Assembly (NCBI RefSeq): GCF_002904295.1
Contig: NZ_PPHG01000057.1
Coordinates: forward strand, 43,274-107,273
DNA length: 64,000 bases
Origin: Amycolatopsis sp. CA-128772
GTDB lineage: Bacteria; Actinomycetota; Actinomycetes; Mycobacteriales; Pseudonocardiaceae
Direction: 5' to 3'
Shown here: one piece after another, positions 51,992 to 60,574 of the stretch
How the letters are laid out: each line of letters starts with the position of its first letter
Position numbering within the stretch: the first letter of the stretch is position 1
Notes under the pieces: model-generated
What the model saw: only the letters and a program-made list of their open reading frames with translations
What the model was told of the DNA's origin: nothing
The model's database searches: none
Position numbers and translations under genes: made by a program

Positions 51992-52942
51992 TCAGGTCCG
52001 GGCGAGGTCCGCTCGCCAGGCCGCGGCCGACCGGCCGGACGGCACAATCAGGGGCCAGACGTCCGCGCCGAGGAAGCCCGTCTCGTCGGACGCCTTCGCC
52101 GCGGTGCACGTGTCCCGGGGCAACCCCGCCTGACCGGACAAAGCGGCCACGGCGTCCTTTGTGGACTGACCGAAGACGCCGTCCGACGGCACCCCGAACC
52201 CGGCGGCCCGCAGGAACTGCTGCGCCAGCTGCACCTGCCGGCCCGTGTCGCCCGGCTTGAGCAGCGGCCACTCGGCTTCGGAGCGCGTCACCGCGACGCC
52301 CAGGACGCGTCCGACGGCGGTCCGCAGCTCGGGCAGCCGGTTGTAGAGCACCTGGCCGGGGCACTCGGTCGAGTTGAAGTCGCGGTGCCCCTTGATGAAC
52401 TCCGGGGCGATGCCGTACTGGTGCGCGATGTAGGCGACCAGCGAGACCAGCGAGTTCCACAGCGCCGCCGGCACGTCCACCGTGCTGTACAGGCCCTCGT
52501 TCTCGATGCCGATGACCTCGCTGTTGTGGTTGCCGACGTTCGCGCCCTGCACGTGCTGCGTGCCGCCGCGCAGGATCTCCAGGCTGCGGTGCCTGCCCTC
52601 GGTGACGAACCCGCCGCGGCTGTTCGTGAACTGCTGGCCGCTGTCGATCCAGCCGTTCTTGTCCATGTGCAGGTTCTGGATGAACCGCGAGACGTAGAAC
52701 GCGCGCGCCAGCGAGAAGTCGTTGTTCATCGGCGGGTCGACCGCGTGGTGCACGACGATGTAGGTCGGCTTGTGGTTCTCCACCACGATCGGCCCGCTCG
52801 CGGCCCGCGCGCCCCACTCGGACGTCGGGTGGATCGTCGGCACGGCCGCGCCGGCCGTCCCCGTGGTCGTCATCCCCAGTGCGCCGGCCGCGGTCGCGGT
52901 CACCCCCGCTTTGAAGAGGGTCCGGCGGTCAACAGTGACCAT
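51992..52942 (-). CDS. Secreted N-acetylmuramoyl-L-alanine amidase (PGRP-type) with peptidoglycan-binding domain
   Basis: A 316-residue exported enzyme. A Tat signal opens it (VDRRTLFKAGVTATAAGALG, RRxLFK). The PGRP/Ami_2 domain (about 40-195) carries zinc ligands in IVVHHAV, KGHRDF and STECPG, with HNSEVIGIENEG. Residues ~225-285 form a peptidoglycan-binding repeat (LKPGDTGRQVQLAQQFLRAAGF...GVFGQSTKDAV). It cleaves the stem peptide from glycan strands and may serve cell separation. ATG 52942 gives a clean Tat leader; the longer reading places it internally. Confidence 0.92.
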   Translation of the reverse strand: MVTVDRRTLFKAGVTATAAGALGMTTTGTAGAAVPTIHPTSEWGARAASGPIVVENHKPTYIVVHHAVDPPMNNDFSLARAFYVSRFIQNLHMDKNGWIDSGQQFTNSRGGFVTEGRHRSLEILRGGTQHVQGANVGNHNSEVIGIENEGLYSTVDVPAALWNSLVSLVAYIAHQYGIAPEFIKGHRDFNSTECPGQVLYNRLPELRTAVGRVLGVAVTRSEAEWPLLKPGDTGRQVQLAQQFLRAAGFGVPSDGVFGQSTKDAVAALSGQAGLPRDTCTAAKASDETGFLGADVWPLIVPSGRSAAAWRADLART

Positions 52943-53005
52943 GCGTGAAACGGTAACTCCGCTTCGCGTCGTTGACAACTATTGACCAACTTTGGTCGTA
53001 GCGCG

Positions 53006-53881
53006 TCAGTGTTCACCCGGGAGGGCGAAGAGGCCGTCGCGGGTCTGCTCCAGCAGCCCGTCGACCAGCAGGGAGTCCAGGCAGCGGTCGCGCTGGCCGC
53101 CGTCGTGCCACACCAGGTCCAGGCGAGCCTTCTCGACCGGGCCTTCGCTGCCGCGCAGCACGTCCAGCAGCCGCCCGCGGACCTGGCGGTCGGTGCCGGC
53201 GAACTTCTGGACCGGCTTGGCCGGGCCGGTGTACTCCGGCCGCCCGGCGAGCTGCCACGCGCATTCGTCGTAGATCGGGCAATCGGCGCACTTCGGGGCG
53301 CGCGCGGTGCAGATCAGCGCGCCGAGTTCCATGATCGCCGCCGAAAACCGGGCCGCGGGCGCGTCCTCGGCCGGCAGGAGCGCCTCGACGTCGTTCATGT
53401 CCCGCGTGTTCGACGCCGGCCCGGCGTCCCCGGCGCCGTGCACCGCCCGCGCGACGACCCGCCGGACGTTCGTGTCGACCACCGGCGCCCGCCGTCCGTA
53501 GGCGAACGCGGCGACGGCCCGCGCGGTGTAGGCGCCGATCCCGGGCAGCGCGAGCAGAGTGTCCACATCGGACGGAACGACGTCCCCGTGCTCCTTCGCG
53601 ATCACCCCGGCGGCCTCGTGCAGCCGCAGGGCCCGCCGCGGGTAGCCGAGCTTGCCCCAGGCCCGCACGACCTCGCCCTGCGACGACGCGGCCAGCGCCG
53701 ACGGCAACGGCCAGCGCACCATCCACTCGTGCCAGATCGGCTGCACGCGGACGACCGGCGTCTGCTGGAGCATGATTTCGCTGACCAGGACGCCCCAGGC
53801 CGAGCAGGTGGGCGCACGCCACGGGAGATCCCGGCCGTTCGCGGAAAACCAGTCGAGCAGTACGTCAGCGTCCACAGCCAC
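53006..53881 (-). CDS. mutY: A/G-specific adenine glycosylase
   Basis: A 291-residue base-excision repair enzyme that removes adenine opposite 8-oxoguanine. The helix-hairpin-helix LLALPGIGAYTARAVAAFAY, the catalytic aspartate in PVVDTNVRRV, the catalytic glutamate in VSEIMLQQT and the iron-sulfur loop C-x6-C-x2-C-x5-C (CTARAPKCADCPIYDEC) are all present. The C-terminal NUDIX-like domain is much shorter than in E. coli MutY, as in mycobacteria. It follows the glycosyltransferase gene by nine bases on the minus strand and corresponds to Rv3589. Confidence 0.94.
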   Translation of the reverse strand: MAVDADVLLDWFSANGRDLPWRAPTCSAWGVLVSEIMLQQTPVVRVQPIWHEWMVRWPLPSALAASSQGEVVRAWGKLGYPRRALRLHEAAGVIAKEHGDVVPSDVDTLLALPGIGAYTARAVAAFAYGRRAPVVDTNVRRVVARAVHGAGDAGPASNTRDMNDVEALLPAEDAPAARFSAAIMELGALICTARAPKCADCPIYDECAWQLAGRPEYTGPAKPVQKFAGTDRQVRGRLLDVLRGSEGPVEKARLDLVWHDGGQRDRCLDSLLVDGLLEQTRDGLFALPGEH

Positions 53882-53890
53882 GCCGGGAGG

Positions 53891-54826
53891 CTACTTCGCG
53901 TGCTTCGGCAGCTCGCGAGCGACCTCGTCCGGCGACGGCATGGCGGCGATCTCCGCGGCGATCGCGCGGGCCGCGTCCCGGCACGAGGACGCCTTCCGGG
54001 CCTGTTCGGCGACGGCGTCCGCACTCAGCTCGCCGGGCAGCAGGCGCACGGCGGCACCCGCGGCGAGCAGGGCCTCGGCGTTGGCGAACTGGTCGGCGCC
54101 CTGCGGCAGGACGAGCTGCGGGACGCCCGCGGCGAGCGCGCCCAGCGTCGTGCCGCTGCCGCCGTGGTGCACGACCAGGTCCGCCTGTGAGATCGCCGCG
54201 GCCTGCGGTACCCAGGGCCGGGCGGTGACGTGGACCGGCTGCGGCCCGACGGCTACCCCGCCGGTGGCCACCACGACGTGCGTGCCGAGCGTGGCCAGCC
54301 CTTCGATCGCCGCCTCGAGCACCTCCGGGGTGCCGAAGGCGGTGCCGAGCGTCAGGTAGATCAGCGGCCGCCGGAAGCCGCCGGGCTCGGGGAACGGCAC
54401 GGGTCGCAACGGGATGCGCTCCGCGATCGCGAGGAAGCCCGTGTCCTGCAGCGACGGTGGGCAGATGTCGAGGTGCACGCCGCCGGAGGGCCGGTCGAAC
54501 CCGATGCCGTCGGGGATCATCCGGCCGAACCCGTGCCAGAGCGCCGGGATCCCGGCGCGCCGGGCGGCCACGGCCACCTCGGGAACGCCCCACCCGTGCA
54601 CGACCAGGTCCGGCCGCAGCCGCTCCAGGTCCGGTTCGAGGTCCTCGGCGTAGATCTCGTAGAACGAGTCCGCCGGCCGGAACGGGTTCAACCCCCGCAG
54701 CGAATCGTGGACGTGCTCACCGGCGGCGAAGTGGACTTCGTGCCCGATGTCCCGCGCCGCGACCGCGAGCGGGACCATCGGGTACGTGTGGCCGGCCGAC
54801 GCCAGCCCGGCGAAGAGGACTCGCAC
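53891..54826 (-). CDS. Short GT1 (UGT/MGT-like) glycosyltransferase
   Basis: A 311-residue protein of the macrolide-type glycosyltransferase group: N-terminus VLFAGLASAGHTYPMVPLA and nucleotide-sugar motif HHGGSGTTLGALAAGVPQLVLP..ADQ. Family members are usually 380-420 residues; about 80 residues of the N-domain loops seem to be missing, in the stretch after HVHDSLRGL. The catalytic histidine (AGHTYP) and the C-domain are intact, so it may still work on a small acceptor. It sits between the carbonic anhydrase (three bases) and mutY (nine bases) in one minus-strand operon. Confidence 0.85.
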   Translation of the reverse strand: MRVLFAGLASAGHTYPMVPLAVAARDIGHEVHFAAGEHVHDSLRGLNPFRPADSFYEIYAEDLEPDLERLRPDLVVHGWGVPEVAVAARRAGIPALWHGFGRMIPDGIGFDRPSGGVHLDICPPSLQDTGFLAIAERIPLRPVPFPEPGGFRRPLIYLTLGTAFGTPEVLEAAIEGLATLGTHVVVATGGVAVGPQPVHVTARPWVPQAAAISQADLVVHHGGSGTTLGALAAGVPQLVLPQGADQFANAEALLAAGAAVRLLPGELSADAVAEQARKASSCRDAARAIAAEIAAMPSPDEVARELPKHAK

Positions 54827-54829
54827 GGC

Positions 54830-55321
54830 CTACTTGACCTCGGTGAGCTTCCCGGTCTTCACGTCGTAGACGAACCCACGCACGTTCTCGGTGTGCGGCA
54901 GGTACGCGCTGCGCCGCACCCGCTCCATCGAGGTCCGGACGCTGCTTTCGACGTTGCGGAACGCTTCGACCGACCACGTCGGCCGGAGCCCGCTGGCCTC
55001 TTCCAGCTCGTCCTTGAAGTCGTCCTCGGTCACCATCGACAGGCCGCACTCGGTGTGCTGGACGATCAGCACCTCGCGGGTACCCAGCTTGCGCTGGGAC
55101 AGGGCCAGCGAGCGGATCATGTCGTCGGTGACGACCCCGCCCGCGTTGCGGAGGACGTGCGACTCACCCTGCAGGAGGCCGAACAGCTCGAACACGCGGA
55201 TCCGAGCGTCCATGCAGGTCAGGACGGCGATCTGCAGCGACGGCTTCGGGGACGAGCGGTCGCCGGGCGTCACCTCGCCCAGCTCTTGGTTGCGCTTGAG
55301 GAGGACGTCGATCGAGGTCAT
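54830..55321 (-). CDS. Beta-class carbonic anhydrase
   Basis: A 163-residue zinc enzyme that hydrates carbon dioxide. The ligands appear in VLTCMDAR (Cys, Asp-Arg) and QHTECGLS (His, Cys). HVLRNAGGVVTDDMIRSLALS and the C-terminal RGFVYDVKTGKL segments match the short mycobacterial CanA-like form. It is the first gene of the anhydrase-glycosyltransferase-mutY operon, and proximity to mutY recalls Rv3588c / Rv3589, although the protein itself looks more like CanA than CanB. ATG 55321 has AAAGGTGACC before it. Confidence 0.92.
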   Translation of the reverse strand: MTSIDVLLKRNQELGEVTPGDRSSPKPSLQIAVLTCMDARIRVFELFGLLQGESHVLRNAGGVVTDDMIRSLALSQRKLGTREVLIVQHTECGLSMVTEDDFKDELEEASGLRPTWSVEAFRNVESSVRTSMERVRRSAYLPHTENVRGFVYDVKTGKLTEVK

Positions 55322-55407
55322 CGGTCACCTTTCGGCCGGTGGCGTGTCCCGCCCATTCCACCGGCCGGCGGCCGGTCGGGCAATGCGCTAAGAGCAATGT
55401 CACCAGC

Positions 55408-56508
55408 TCAGCCCCCGAACCAGGGCTCCTCGACCGTCCGCGGCGGCGCCGACGTCCGTCCGATGCGGAGTTCGGTCGGCAGGGTGATCACCTTCGGTGC
55501 GCTCCGCTCGCCCGAGCTGAGCAGCAGCCGCCCGGCCGTCTTGCCCTTCTCCAGCACCGGCTGGTGGACCGTGGTGAGCCCGATCCGCTCGGCTTCGGCG
55601 ATGCCGTCGAACCCGGTCACGGTGAGGTCCTGCGGCACCCGCAGCCCGCGCCGCTCGGCCTCCGCCATCGCGCCCAGCGCAAGGATGTCCGAGGTGCAGA
55701 TCACCGCCGTGATCTGCGGGTACGCGTCCAGCAGCTGCCGGGCCGCGGACGCGCCGTCGTCCACCGTGTGGTCGAAGCGCTCGACCACCGGGACGCCCGC
55801 CCAGTCGACGCCCGCCGCGGAGAAGGCCACCGCGAGCGCTTCCAGCCGGGTGCGCTGGACGTGGAAGTGCGCGCCGCTCTGCCGCGTCGCGGAGACGAAG
55901 TCGTCGTTGCGCTCGCGGGCCAGCCGCATGCAGATCACGCCGACCTGCCGGTGGCCGAGGGAGACCAGGTGCTCGGCGATCTTGCCGACCGCGGCGGCGT
56001 CGTCCGGGCCGACGCGGTCCATGCCTTCGATGCTCGGCTGGTCGATGATCACCGTCGGCACCGGCCGCTCCAGTACGGCGGCCAGGTGCGGGTCGTCGTC
56101 CGGCACCGAATAGACGACGAAGCCGTCGACCCCCGCCCGGTGCACCGCGGCGACGTCCTCGCGGCCCGGGCTGGCCGGCACCAGGTGCAGGCCGACGCCG
56201 GCGTCTTCGCAAGCCAGCGCCAGTCCTTCGAGGACACCGACGGCGGCGGGGTCGCGGAAGGCGTAGGAGAGGTTCTCGGTGAGCAGCAGCCCGACCGCGC
56301 CCGCCTTGCGCGTGCGCAGGGAGCGGGCGACCGGGTCGGGGCCCGGGTAGCCGAGGCGCCGCGCGGTCTCGAGGACGCGGCGGCGCAGTTCGGGGGACAG
56401 CTGGTCCGGCCGGTTGTAGGCGTTGGACACCGTGGTCCTGGACACACCGAGCTCCGCCGCGAGCGACGCCAGTGTCGCCTGCCTCCGGGTGCGAATAGGA
56501 CGTCCCAT
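55408..56508 (-). CDS. LacI-family transcriptional regulator
   Basis: A 366-residue repressor. The N-terminal helix-turn-helix reads TLASLAAELGVSRTTVSNAYNRPDQLSPELRRRV, and the rest is a periplasmic-binding-protein fold (AVGLLLTENLSYAF..., GVDGFVVYSVPDDDP, TAVICTSDILALGAM). ATG 56508 is preferred because the helix-turn-helix then begins near residue 13. Its ligand should be a sugar or a nucleobase-like molecule. It diverges from znuABC across 188 bases, but a link with zinc is unlikely and the true target may lie elsewhere. Confidence 0.9.
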   Translation of the reverse strand: MGRPIRTRRQATLASLAAELGVSRTTVSNAYNRPDQLSPELRRRVLETARRLGYPGPDPVARSLRTRKAGAVGLLLTENLSYAFRDPAAVGVLEGLALACEDAGVGLHLVPASPGREDVAAVHRAGVDGFVVYSVPDDDPHLAAVLERPVPTVIIDQPSIEGMDRVGPDDAAAVGKIAEHLVSLGHRQVGVICMRLARERNDDFVSATRQSGAHFHVQRTRLEALAVAFSAAGVDWAGVPVVERFDHTVDDGASAARQLLDAYPQITAVICTSDILALGAMAEAERRGLRVPQDLTVTGFDGIAEAERIGLTTVHQPVLEKGKTAGRLLLSSGERSAPKVITLPTELRIGRTSAPPRTVEEPWFGG

Positions 56509-56647
56509 CAGCAAACCGTAACGGTTCAGATCGAATTCATGAAGAGACACCCCGCGTGGTCGATGTCTCGATCCGCATGCACGGAGACGCATACACCAAG
56601 GTGGGATCTTCTGGCCAGAAAGTCATCCGGATGGGGTAAGGTGAATC

Positions 56648-56662
56648 TGACAACGGTTTCCA
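56648..56662 (+). promoter_or_regulatory. Zur-like box before znuA
   Basis: TGACAACGGTTTCCA is an imperfect 15-base palindrome (TGaCAAC-G-GTTTCCA) that resembles actinobacterial Zur sites of the TGaaAatnnTTttCA kind. It lies in an A/T-richer patch, 34 bases before the znuA ATG, so zinc-loaded Zur could block transcription. Confidence 0.55.
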
Positions 56663-56696
56663 TTAGCGTCTCGAGTGTCCCCAGGAGAGTTCCCCG

Positions 56697-57605
56697 ATGA
56701 GTTCCCGCCGCACCACGAGCGTGCTCGCCGCCGCTTCGGCCCTGTCCGTCTTCGCCCTGGCCGCGTGCTCCGGTGGAGCCACCGACGGCGGCGGCGCGCA
56801 GGCGGGCAGCGACGGCAAGATCAAGGTCGTGGCGTCGACCGACGTCTGGGGCAGCGTGGCCGCCGCCGTCGGCGGCGACCAGGTCGAGGTCAGGTCGGTC
56901 ATCCACGACCCGTCGGCCGACCCGCACTCGTACGAGACGACGGCGGACGACGCACTCGCCGCGAAGGGCGCGCAGCTGCTGCTGTCCAACGGCGGCGGGT
57001 ACGACGAGTTCTTCGGCCAGCTCAGCGACCAGGCCGGGGACGCGAAGAAGCTGGTGGCCTACGACATCGCCGCGACCGGCGACGAGAACGAGCACGTCTG
57101 GTACGACCTGCCCGGCGTCGACAAGGTCGCCGACCGGCTCGCGGCGCAGCTCGGCGAGCTGCAGCCGGCGTCGAAGCAGCTCTTCGCCGACAACGCGAAG
57201 GCGTTCAAGACCAAGGTGGACGCGCTCGAGAAGCGGCTCGGCGAGCTCGGCGCCACCCACCCGGGGACGAAGGTCGTCGTCACCGAGCCGGTCGCACACT
57301 ACCTGCTCCGGAGCGCGAAGCTGACGGACGCGACGCCCAAGGCATTCTCGGACGCGGTCGAGAACGACACCGACGTCCCGGCCGGCGCGGTGAACGAGTA
57401 CCGGCAGCTCATCGCCACGAAACAGGTCAAGGCGCTGATCAACAACGCCCAGACGGTGACCCCGCTGACCAAGGACGTCGTCGCCCAGGCGAAGGCCGCC
57501 GGGATCGGCGTGGTGGACGTGACCGAAACGCTGCCCGCGGGTGTGACGGACTACATTGGCTGGATGACCGGGGAAGTCGACGAGCTGGCTGGGGCGTTGA
57601 AGTAG
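56697..57605 (+). CDS. znuA: Zinc ABC transporter substrate-binding lipoprotein
   Basis: A 302-residue cluster A-I binding protein. It begins with a lipoprotein signal ending in ALAAC and has the metal histidines in DPHSYE, NEHVWYD and EPVAHYLL. There is no long histidine-rich loop, so Zn or Mn cannot be told apart from the sequence; the Zur-like box favours zinc. AGGAGAG lies seven bases before ATG 56697. It is the first gene of the three-gene operon, with the ATPase two bases later and the permease after that. Confidence 0.92.
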   Translation: MSSRRTTSVLAAASALSVFALAACSGGATDGGGAQAGSDGKIKVVASTDVWGSVAAAVGGDQVEVRSVIHDPSADPHSYETTADDALAAKGAQLLLSNGGGYDEFFGQLSDQAGDAKKLVAYDIAATGDENEHVWYDLPGVDKVADRLAAQLGELQPASKQLFADNAKAFKTKVDALEKRLGELGATHPGTKVVVTEPVAHYLLRSAKLTDATPKAFSDAVENDTDVPAGAVNEYRQLIATKQVKALINNAQTVTPLTKDVVAQAKAAGIGVVDVTETLPAGVTDYIGWMTGEVDELAGALK

Positions 57606-57607
57606 CC

Positions 57608-58453
57608 ATGGCCCTCGTATCCGACGACGTACGTCCCGCGGTCCGGGTCCGTGGGGCGGGCCTCGCCTTCGGCCCCCGTACCCTCTGGTCCGGGCTCGAC
57701 CTCGTCGTCGAGCCGGGGGAGTTCCTCGCCGTGCTCGGCCCGAACGGCTCCGGCAAGAGCAGCTTCCTCAAGGCGCTGCTCGGCATGCAGGAGCTCTCGG
57801 CGGGCACGGTCGAAATCGCGGGCGGGCGCCCGGGCGGCGCCAACCGCAAGATCGGCTACATCCCGCAGCAGCGTGCGATCGACGAGTCGCTGACGCTGCG
57901 CGGGGTCGACCTGGTCGGCCTGGGGCTCGACGGCCACCGCTGGGGACCGGGCCTGTTCGGCATGGCGGCCCGCCGTCGCCGCGTAGCTTCGGCGGTCTCC
58001 GAAGTGGGGGCGACGAGGTACGCGAAGCAGCCCGTCGGCCGGCTGTCGGGCGGCGAGCAGCAGCGGCTGCGGGTGGCCCAGGCCCTGGTCGGCGACCCCG
58101 AGGTGCTGCTCTGCGACGAGCCGCTGCTGTCACTGGACCTCGCCCACCAGCGCGCGATCAGCGAGCTGATCGACTCCCGCCGGCGCTCGGCGGGCACGGC
58201 CGTGCTGTTCGTGACGCACGAGATCAACCCGGTGCTGCCGTTCGTCGACCGGGTGTTGTACCTGGTCAACGGCCAGTTCCGGATCGGCAAGCCGGACGAG
58301 GTCATGACGACCGAGACGCTTTCCCAGCTGTACGGCACCCGGGTCGAGGTGCTCAAGGTCGGCGGCCAGATCCACATCGCCGGCGCGCAGAGCGCGTTGT
58401 GCGAGGAGGAGCCGCACCACCACGAACACGACGTCGAAGAACAAGTGGGCTGA
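57608..58453 (+). CDS. znuC: Zinc ABC transporter ATP-binding protein
   Basis: A 281-residue ATPase with Walker A GPNGSGKSSFL, Q-loop YIPQQR, signature LSGGEQQRLRVAQAL, Walker B VLLCDEPLLSLD and the switch histidine in FVTHE. The C-terminus has a histidine cluster (HHHEH) that could sense or hold metal. It begins at ATG 57608, two bases after the znuA stop, and ends four bases before the permease start. The pairing with ABC-3 family genes identifies it. Confidence 0.92.
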   Translation: MALVSDDVRPAVRVRGAGLAFGPRTLWSGLDLVVEPGEFLAVLGPNGSGKSSFLKALLGMQELSAGTVEIAGGRPGGANRKIGYIPQQRAIDESLTLRGVDLVGLGLDGHRWGPGLFGMAARRRRVASAVSEVGATRYAKQPVGRLSGGEQQRLRVAQALVGDPEVLLCDEPLLSLDLAHQRAISELIDSRRRSAGTAVLFVTHEINPVLPFVDRVLYLVNGQFRIGKPDEVMTTETLSQLYGTRVEVLKVGGQIHIAGAQSALCEEEPHHHEHDVEEQVG

Positions 58454-58456
58454 GTC

Positions 58457-59332
58457 TTGGATCTGTTCGACTTCGGCAAGACCTGGGAGCTGATCACCCA
58501 GCTCGAGGGCGTCCAGACGGCGCTGCTGGCGGCGGCGATCCTCGGCCTGGTGGCCGGCGTGATGGGCCCGCTGATCGTGATGCGGCGGATGTCGTTCGCG
58601 GTGCACGGCACGTCGGAGCTGGCGTTCACCGGCGGCGCGGCGGCCCTGCTGCTCGGCATCGGCGTCGAGTACGGCGCCCTGATCGGCGCGGTGGTGGCGG
58701 CCCTGCTGCTGGGCATCCTGGGCGCGCGGGACGCCGACCGCGACTCGGTGATCGGCGTGATCCTGTCCTTCGGCCTCGGCATGGGCGTGCTGTTCCTGTC
58801 CTTCTACAAAGGCCGCTCCGGCAACAAGTTCGGCATCCTGACCGGCCAGATCATCACCATCGACTCGACGAACCTGACGTTGTTCGTGGTGTCGTCGGCG
58901 GTGGTGCTGGCGGTGCTGGCGCTGGTCTACCGGCCGCTGCTGTTCGCCTCGGTGGACCGCAATGTGGCGGTGGCGCGCGGGGTCCCGGTGAAGACGCTGA
59001 CGGTGGTGTTCGCGCTGCTGGTGGGCGTCTCGACGGCGCTGAGCGTCAAGGTGGTCGGCTCCCTGCTGGTGGTGGCCCTGATGGTGACCCCGGCGGCCGC
59101 GGCGGCCCGCGTGACGGCGTCACCCTGGAAGGCGACGGTGCTGTCGATCGTGTTCGCCGAGGTGTCGGCCATCGGTGGGATCCTGCTGTCCCTGGCCCCG
59201 GGCTTGCCGGTGAGCGCGTTCGTGACGGCGATTTCGTTCCTGATCTACGTGGTGTGCCGCGTCCTGGCCTGGCAGCGGGACCGGCGGACGCGGGTGCGCC
59301 CGGTGGAACCGGCTCTCATCGCGGCGGCCTAA
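58457..59332 (+). CDS. znuB: Zinc ABC transporter permease (ABC-3 family)
   Basis: A 291-residue membrane protein with about eight helices. The ABC-3 signature is visible in GPLIVMRRMSFAVHGTSELAFTGG, and the conserved VGSLLVVALMVTPAAAA follows. It starts with TTG 58457 and overlaps the convergent DUF445 gene end by four bases. Together with ZnuA and ZnuC it imports metal when the cell is starved. Confidence 0.92.
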   Translation: MDLFDFGKTWELITQLEGVQTALLAAAILGLVAGVMGPLIVMRRMSFAVHGTSELAFTGGAAALLLGIGVEYGALIGAVVAALLLGILGARDADRDSVIGVILSFGLGMGVLFLSFYKGRSGNKFGILTGQIITIDSTNLTLFVVSSAVVLAVLALVYRPLLFASVDRNVAVARGVPVKTLTVVFALLVGVSTALSVKVVGSLLVVALMVTPAAAAARVTASPWKATVLSIVFAEVSAIGGILLSLAPGLPVSAFVTAISFLIYVVCRVLAWQRDRRTRVRPVEPALIAAA

Positions 59333-60537
59333 CCCAGCATCAGCAGGACCTGCAGCTCGCCGACCACGAACCCGATCACCCCGCCGACGGCGATCAGCTT
59401 CCACTCGTCCTGCCGGAACGCCGGCCGCAGCAGGCCCTCGAACTCCAGCGGCGTCAAGGCCAGCATTCGCTGCTCGATCACCTTCGCCACGTCCATCGCC
59501 TCGGTCAGGTAGCCCTCGGCGTAGCGGGCGGTGTCCGGCAGCTGCGCCAGCGCCTTGCGGGCCGCTGCGTGCTTCATCTCCTTCAGGCGGGTGCCGCCGA
59601 CCGTCCAGGCCAGCGGCATCTGCGCGTCCACCGCTTCCGACACGACGTTCTCCACCAGGGCCGCCAGCCGGTCGGCGCGGGGGCCGCGCAGGACGGCGTC
59701 CAGGAGGTTCTGGACCGTCAGGACCTCGGTCGCGATCAGCTCGCCGTACTGCCGGGCGACCTCGGCCCGGCGCCGCTGGAACTTGCCCTGGAAGATCACC
59801 CGGCCCACGCGGACCGGTTCGCGCGGGACGAAGATCAGCTTGATCGCCAGCCAGTCGGTGAACAGCCCGATCACGCCGCCGAAGACCGGGAGCACCCACG
59901 GCTCGCGCGTGACCGCCCAGACGATCGTCTGCACGAGTCCCAGGCCGAACCCGAAGTAGATGCCCATCCGGGCGATGAACGCCATCTCCGGGCGGGACGT
60001 CTCGCGGATCAGCCGGACGAGCAGCGCCTTGTCCCGCGTCAGCCGCTGGACCGTCATGTGCTGGACGTCGAGGACCTCGTCGAGGTTCTCGCGGACGTCG
60101 TCGACGAACTCCCGGACCAGCCGCGGCGCCGACGCCTGGACCTGCTTGATCAGCATCTCCTGCGCCAGCGTCGGCAGCACCTCCCACAGCCGCGGGTGGT
60201 GCTCGGCGATGACCTCGCGCGCGATGTGGTCGACCGCGCGCAGCAGCGGCTGCTCCAGCTCGCTGGTGATGATAACCGGGTCGACCCGCTCGAGGACTTC
60301 GCGGAGGTCGAGGAGGTTCGCCGTCAGCAGCTCGGTCGCGACCGCGGCCATCCGGCCGCCGTGCTTCGGGACGACGCCCTGCCAGCCGAGCAGCGGCGGG
60401 ATCCCGACGAAGTCCAGCGGCCGGAACATCATCTCGATGGCGACGCGCTTGGTCACGTACCCGATCAGCGCCGCGATGAACGGCATCGCCGCGTACAGCG
60501 GCCAGTGCAGGGCGAGGTCGTGCAGGACAGCGTCCAA
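59329..60537 (-). CDS. DUF445-family membrane protein (copy 1)
   Basis: A 402-residue protein with hydrophobic helices at both ends (about 13-30 and the last ~20 residues) and a long helical middle. The start is TTG 60537, because AGGAGG lies six bases before it and the resulting MDAVLHDLALHWPLYAAMP aligns with the second copy's MDFGTHWQVYVTMP; GTG 60552 would place the ribosome site inside the gene. It shares ALIGYVTKRVAIEMMFRPL and the C-terminal QDEWKLIAVG block with copy 2. DUF445 proteins have no established role. The two copies lie 37 bases apart. Confidence 0.85.
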   Translation of the reverse strand: MDAVLHDLALHWPLYAAMPFIAALIGYVTKRVAIEMMFRPLDFVGIPPLLGWQGVVPKHGGRMAAVATELLTANLLDLREVLERVDPVIITSELEQPLLRAVDHIAREVIAEHHPRLWEVLPTLAQEMLIKQVQASAPRLVREFVDDVRENLDEVLDVQHMTVQRLTRDKALLVRLIRETSRPEMAFIARMGIYFGFGLGLVQTIVWAVTREPWVLPVFGGVIGLFTDWLAIKLIFVPREPVRVGRVIFQGKFQRRRAEVARQYGELIATEVLTVQNLLDAVLRGPRADRLAALVENVVSEAVDAQMPLAWTVGGTRLKEMKHAAARKALAQLPDTARYAEGYLTEAMDVAKVIEQRMLALTPLEFEGLLRPAFRQDEWKLIAVGGVIGFVVGELQVLLMLG

Positions 60538-60574
60538 CTCCGACCTCCTCACGCCGAGATCGAAACCGTACCGG

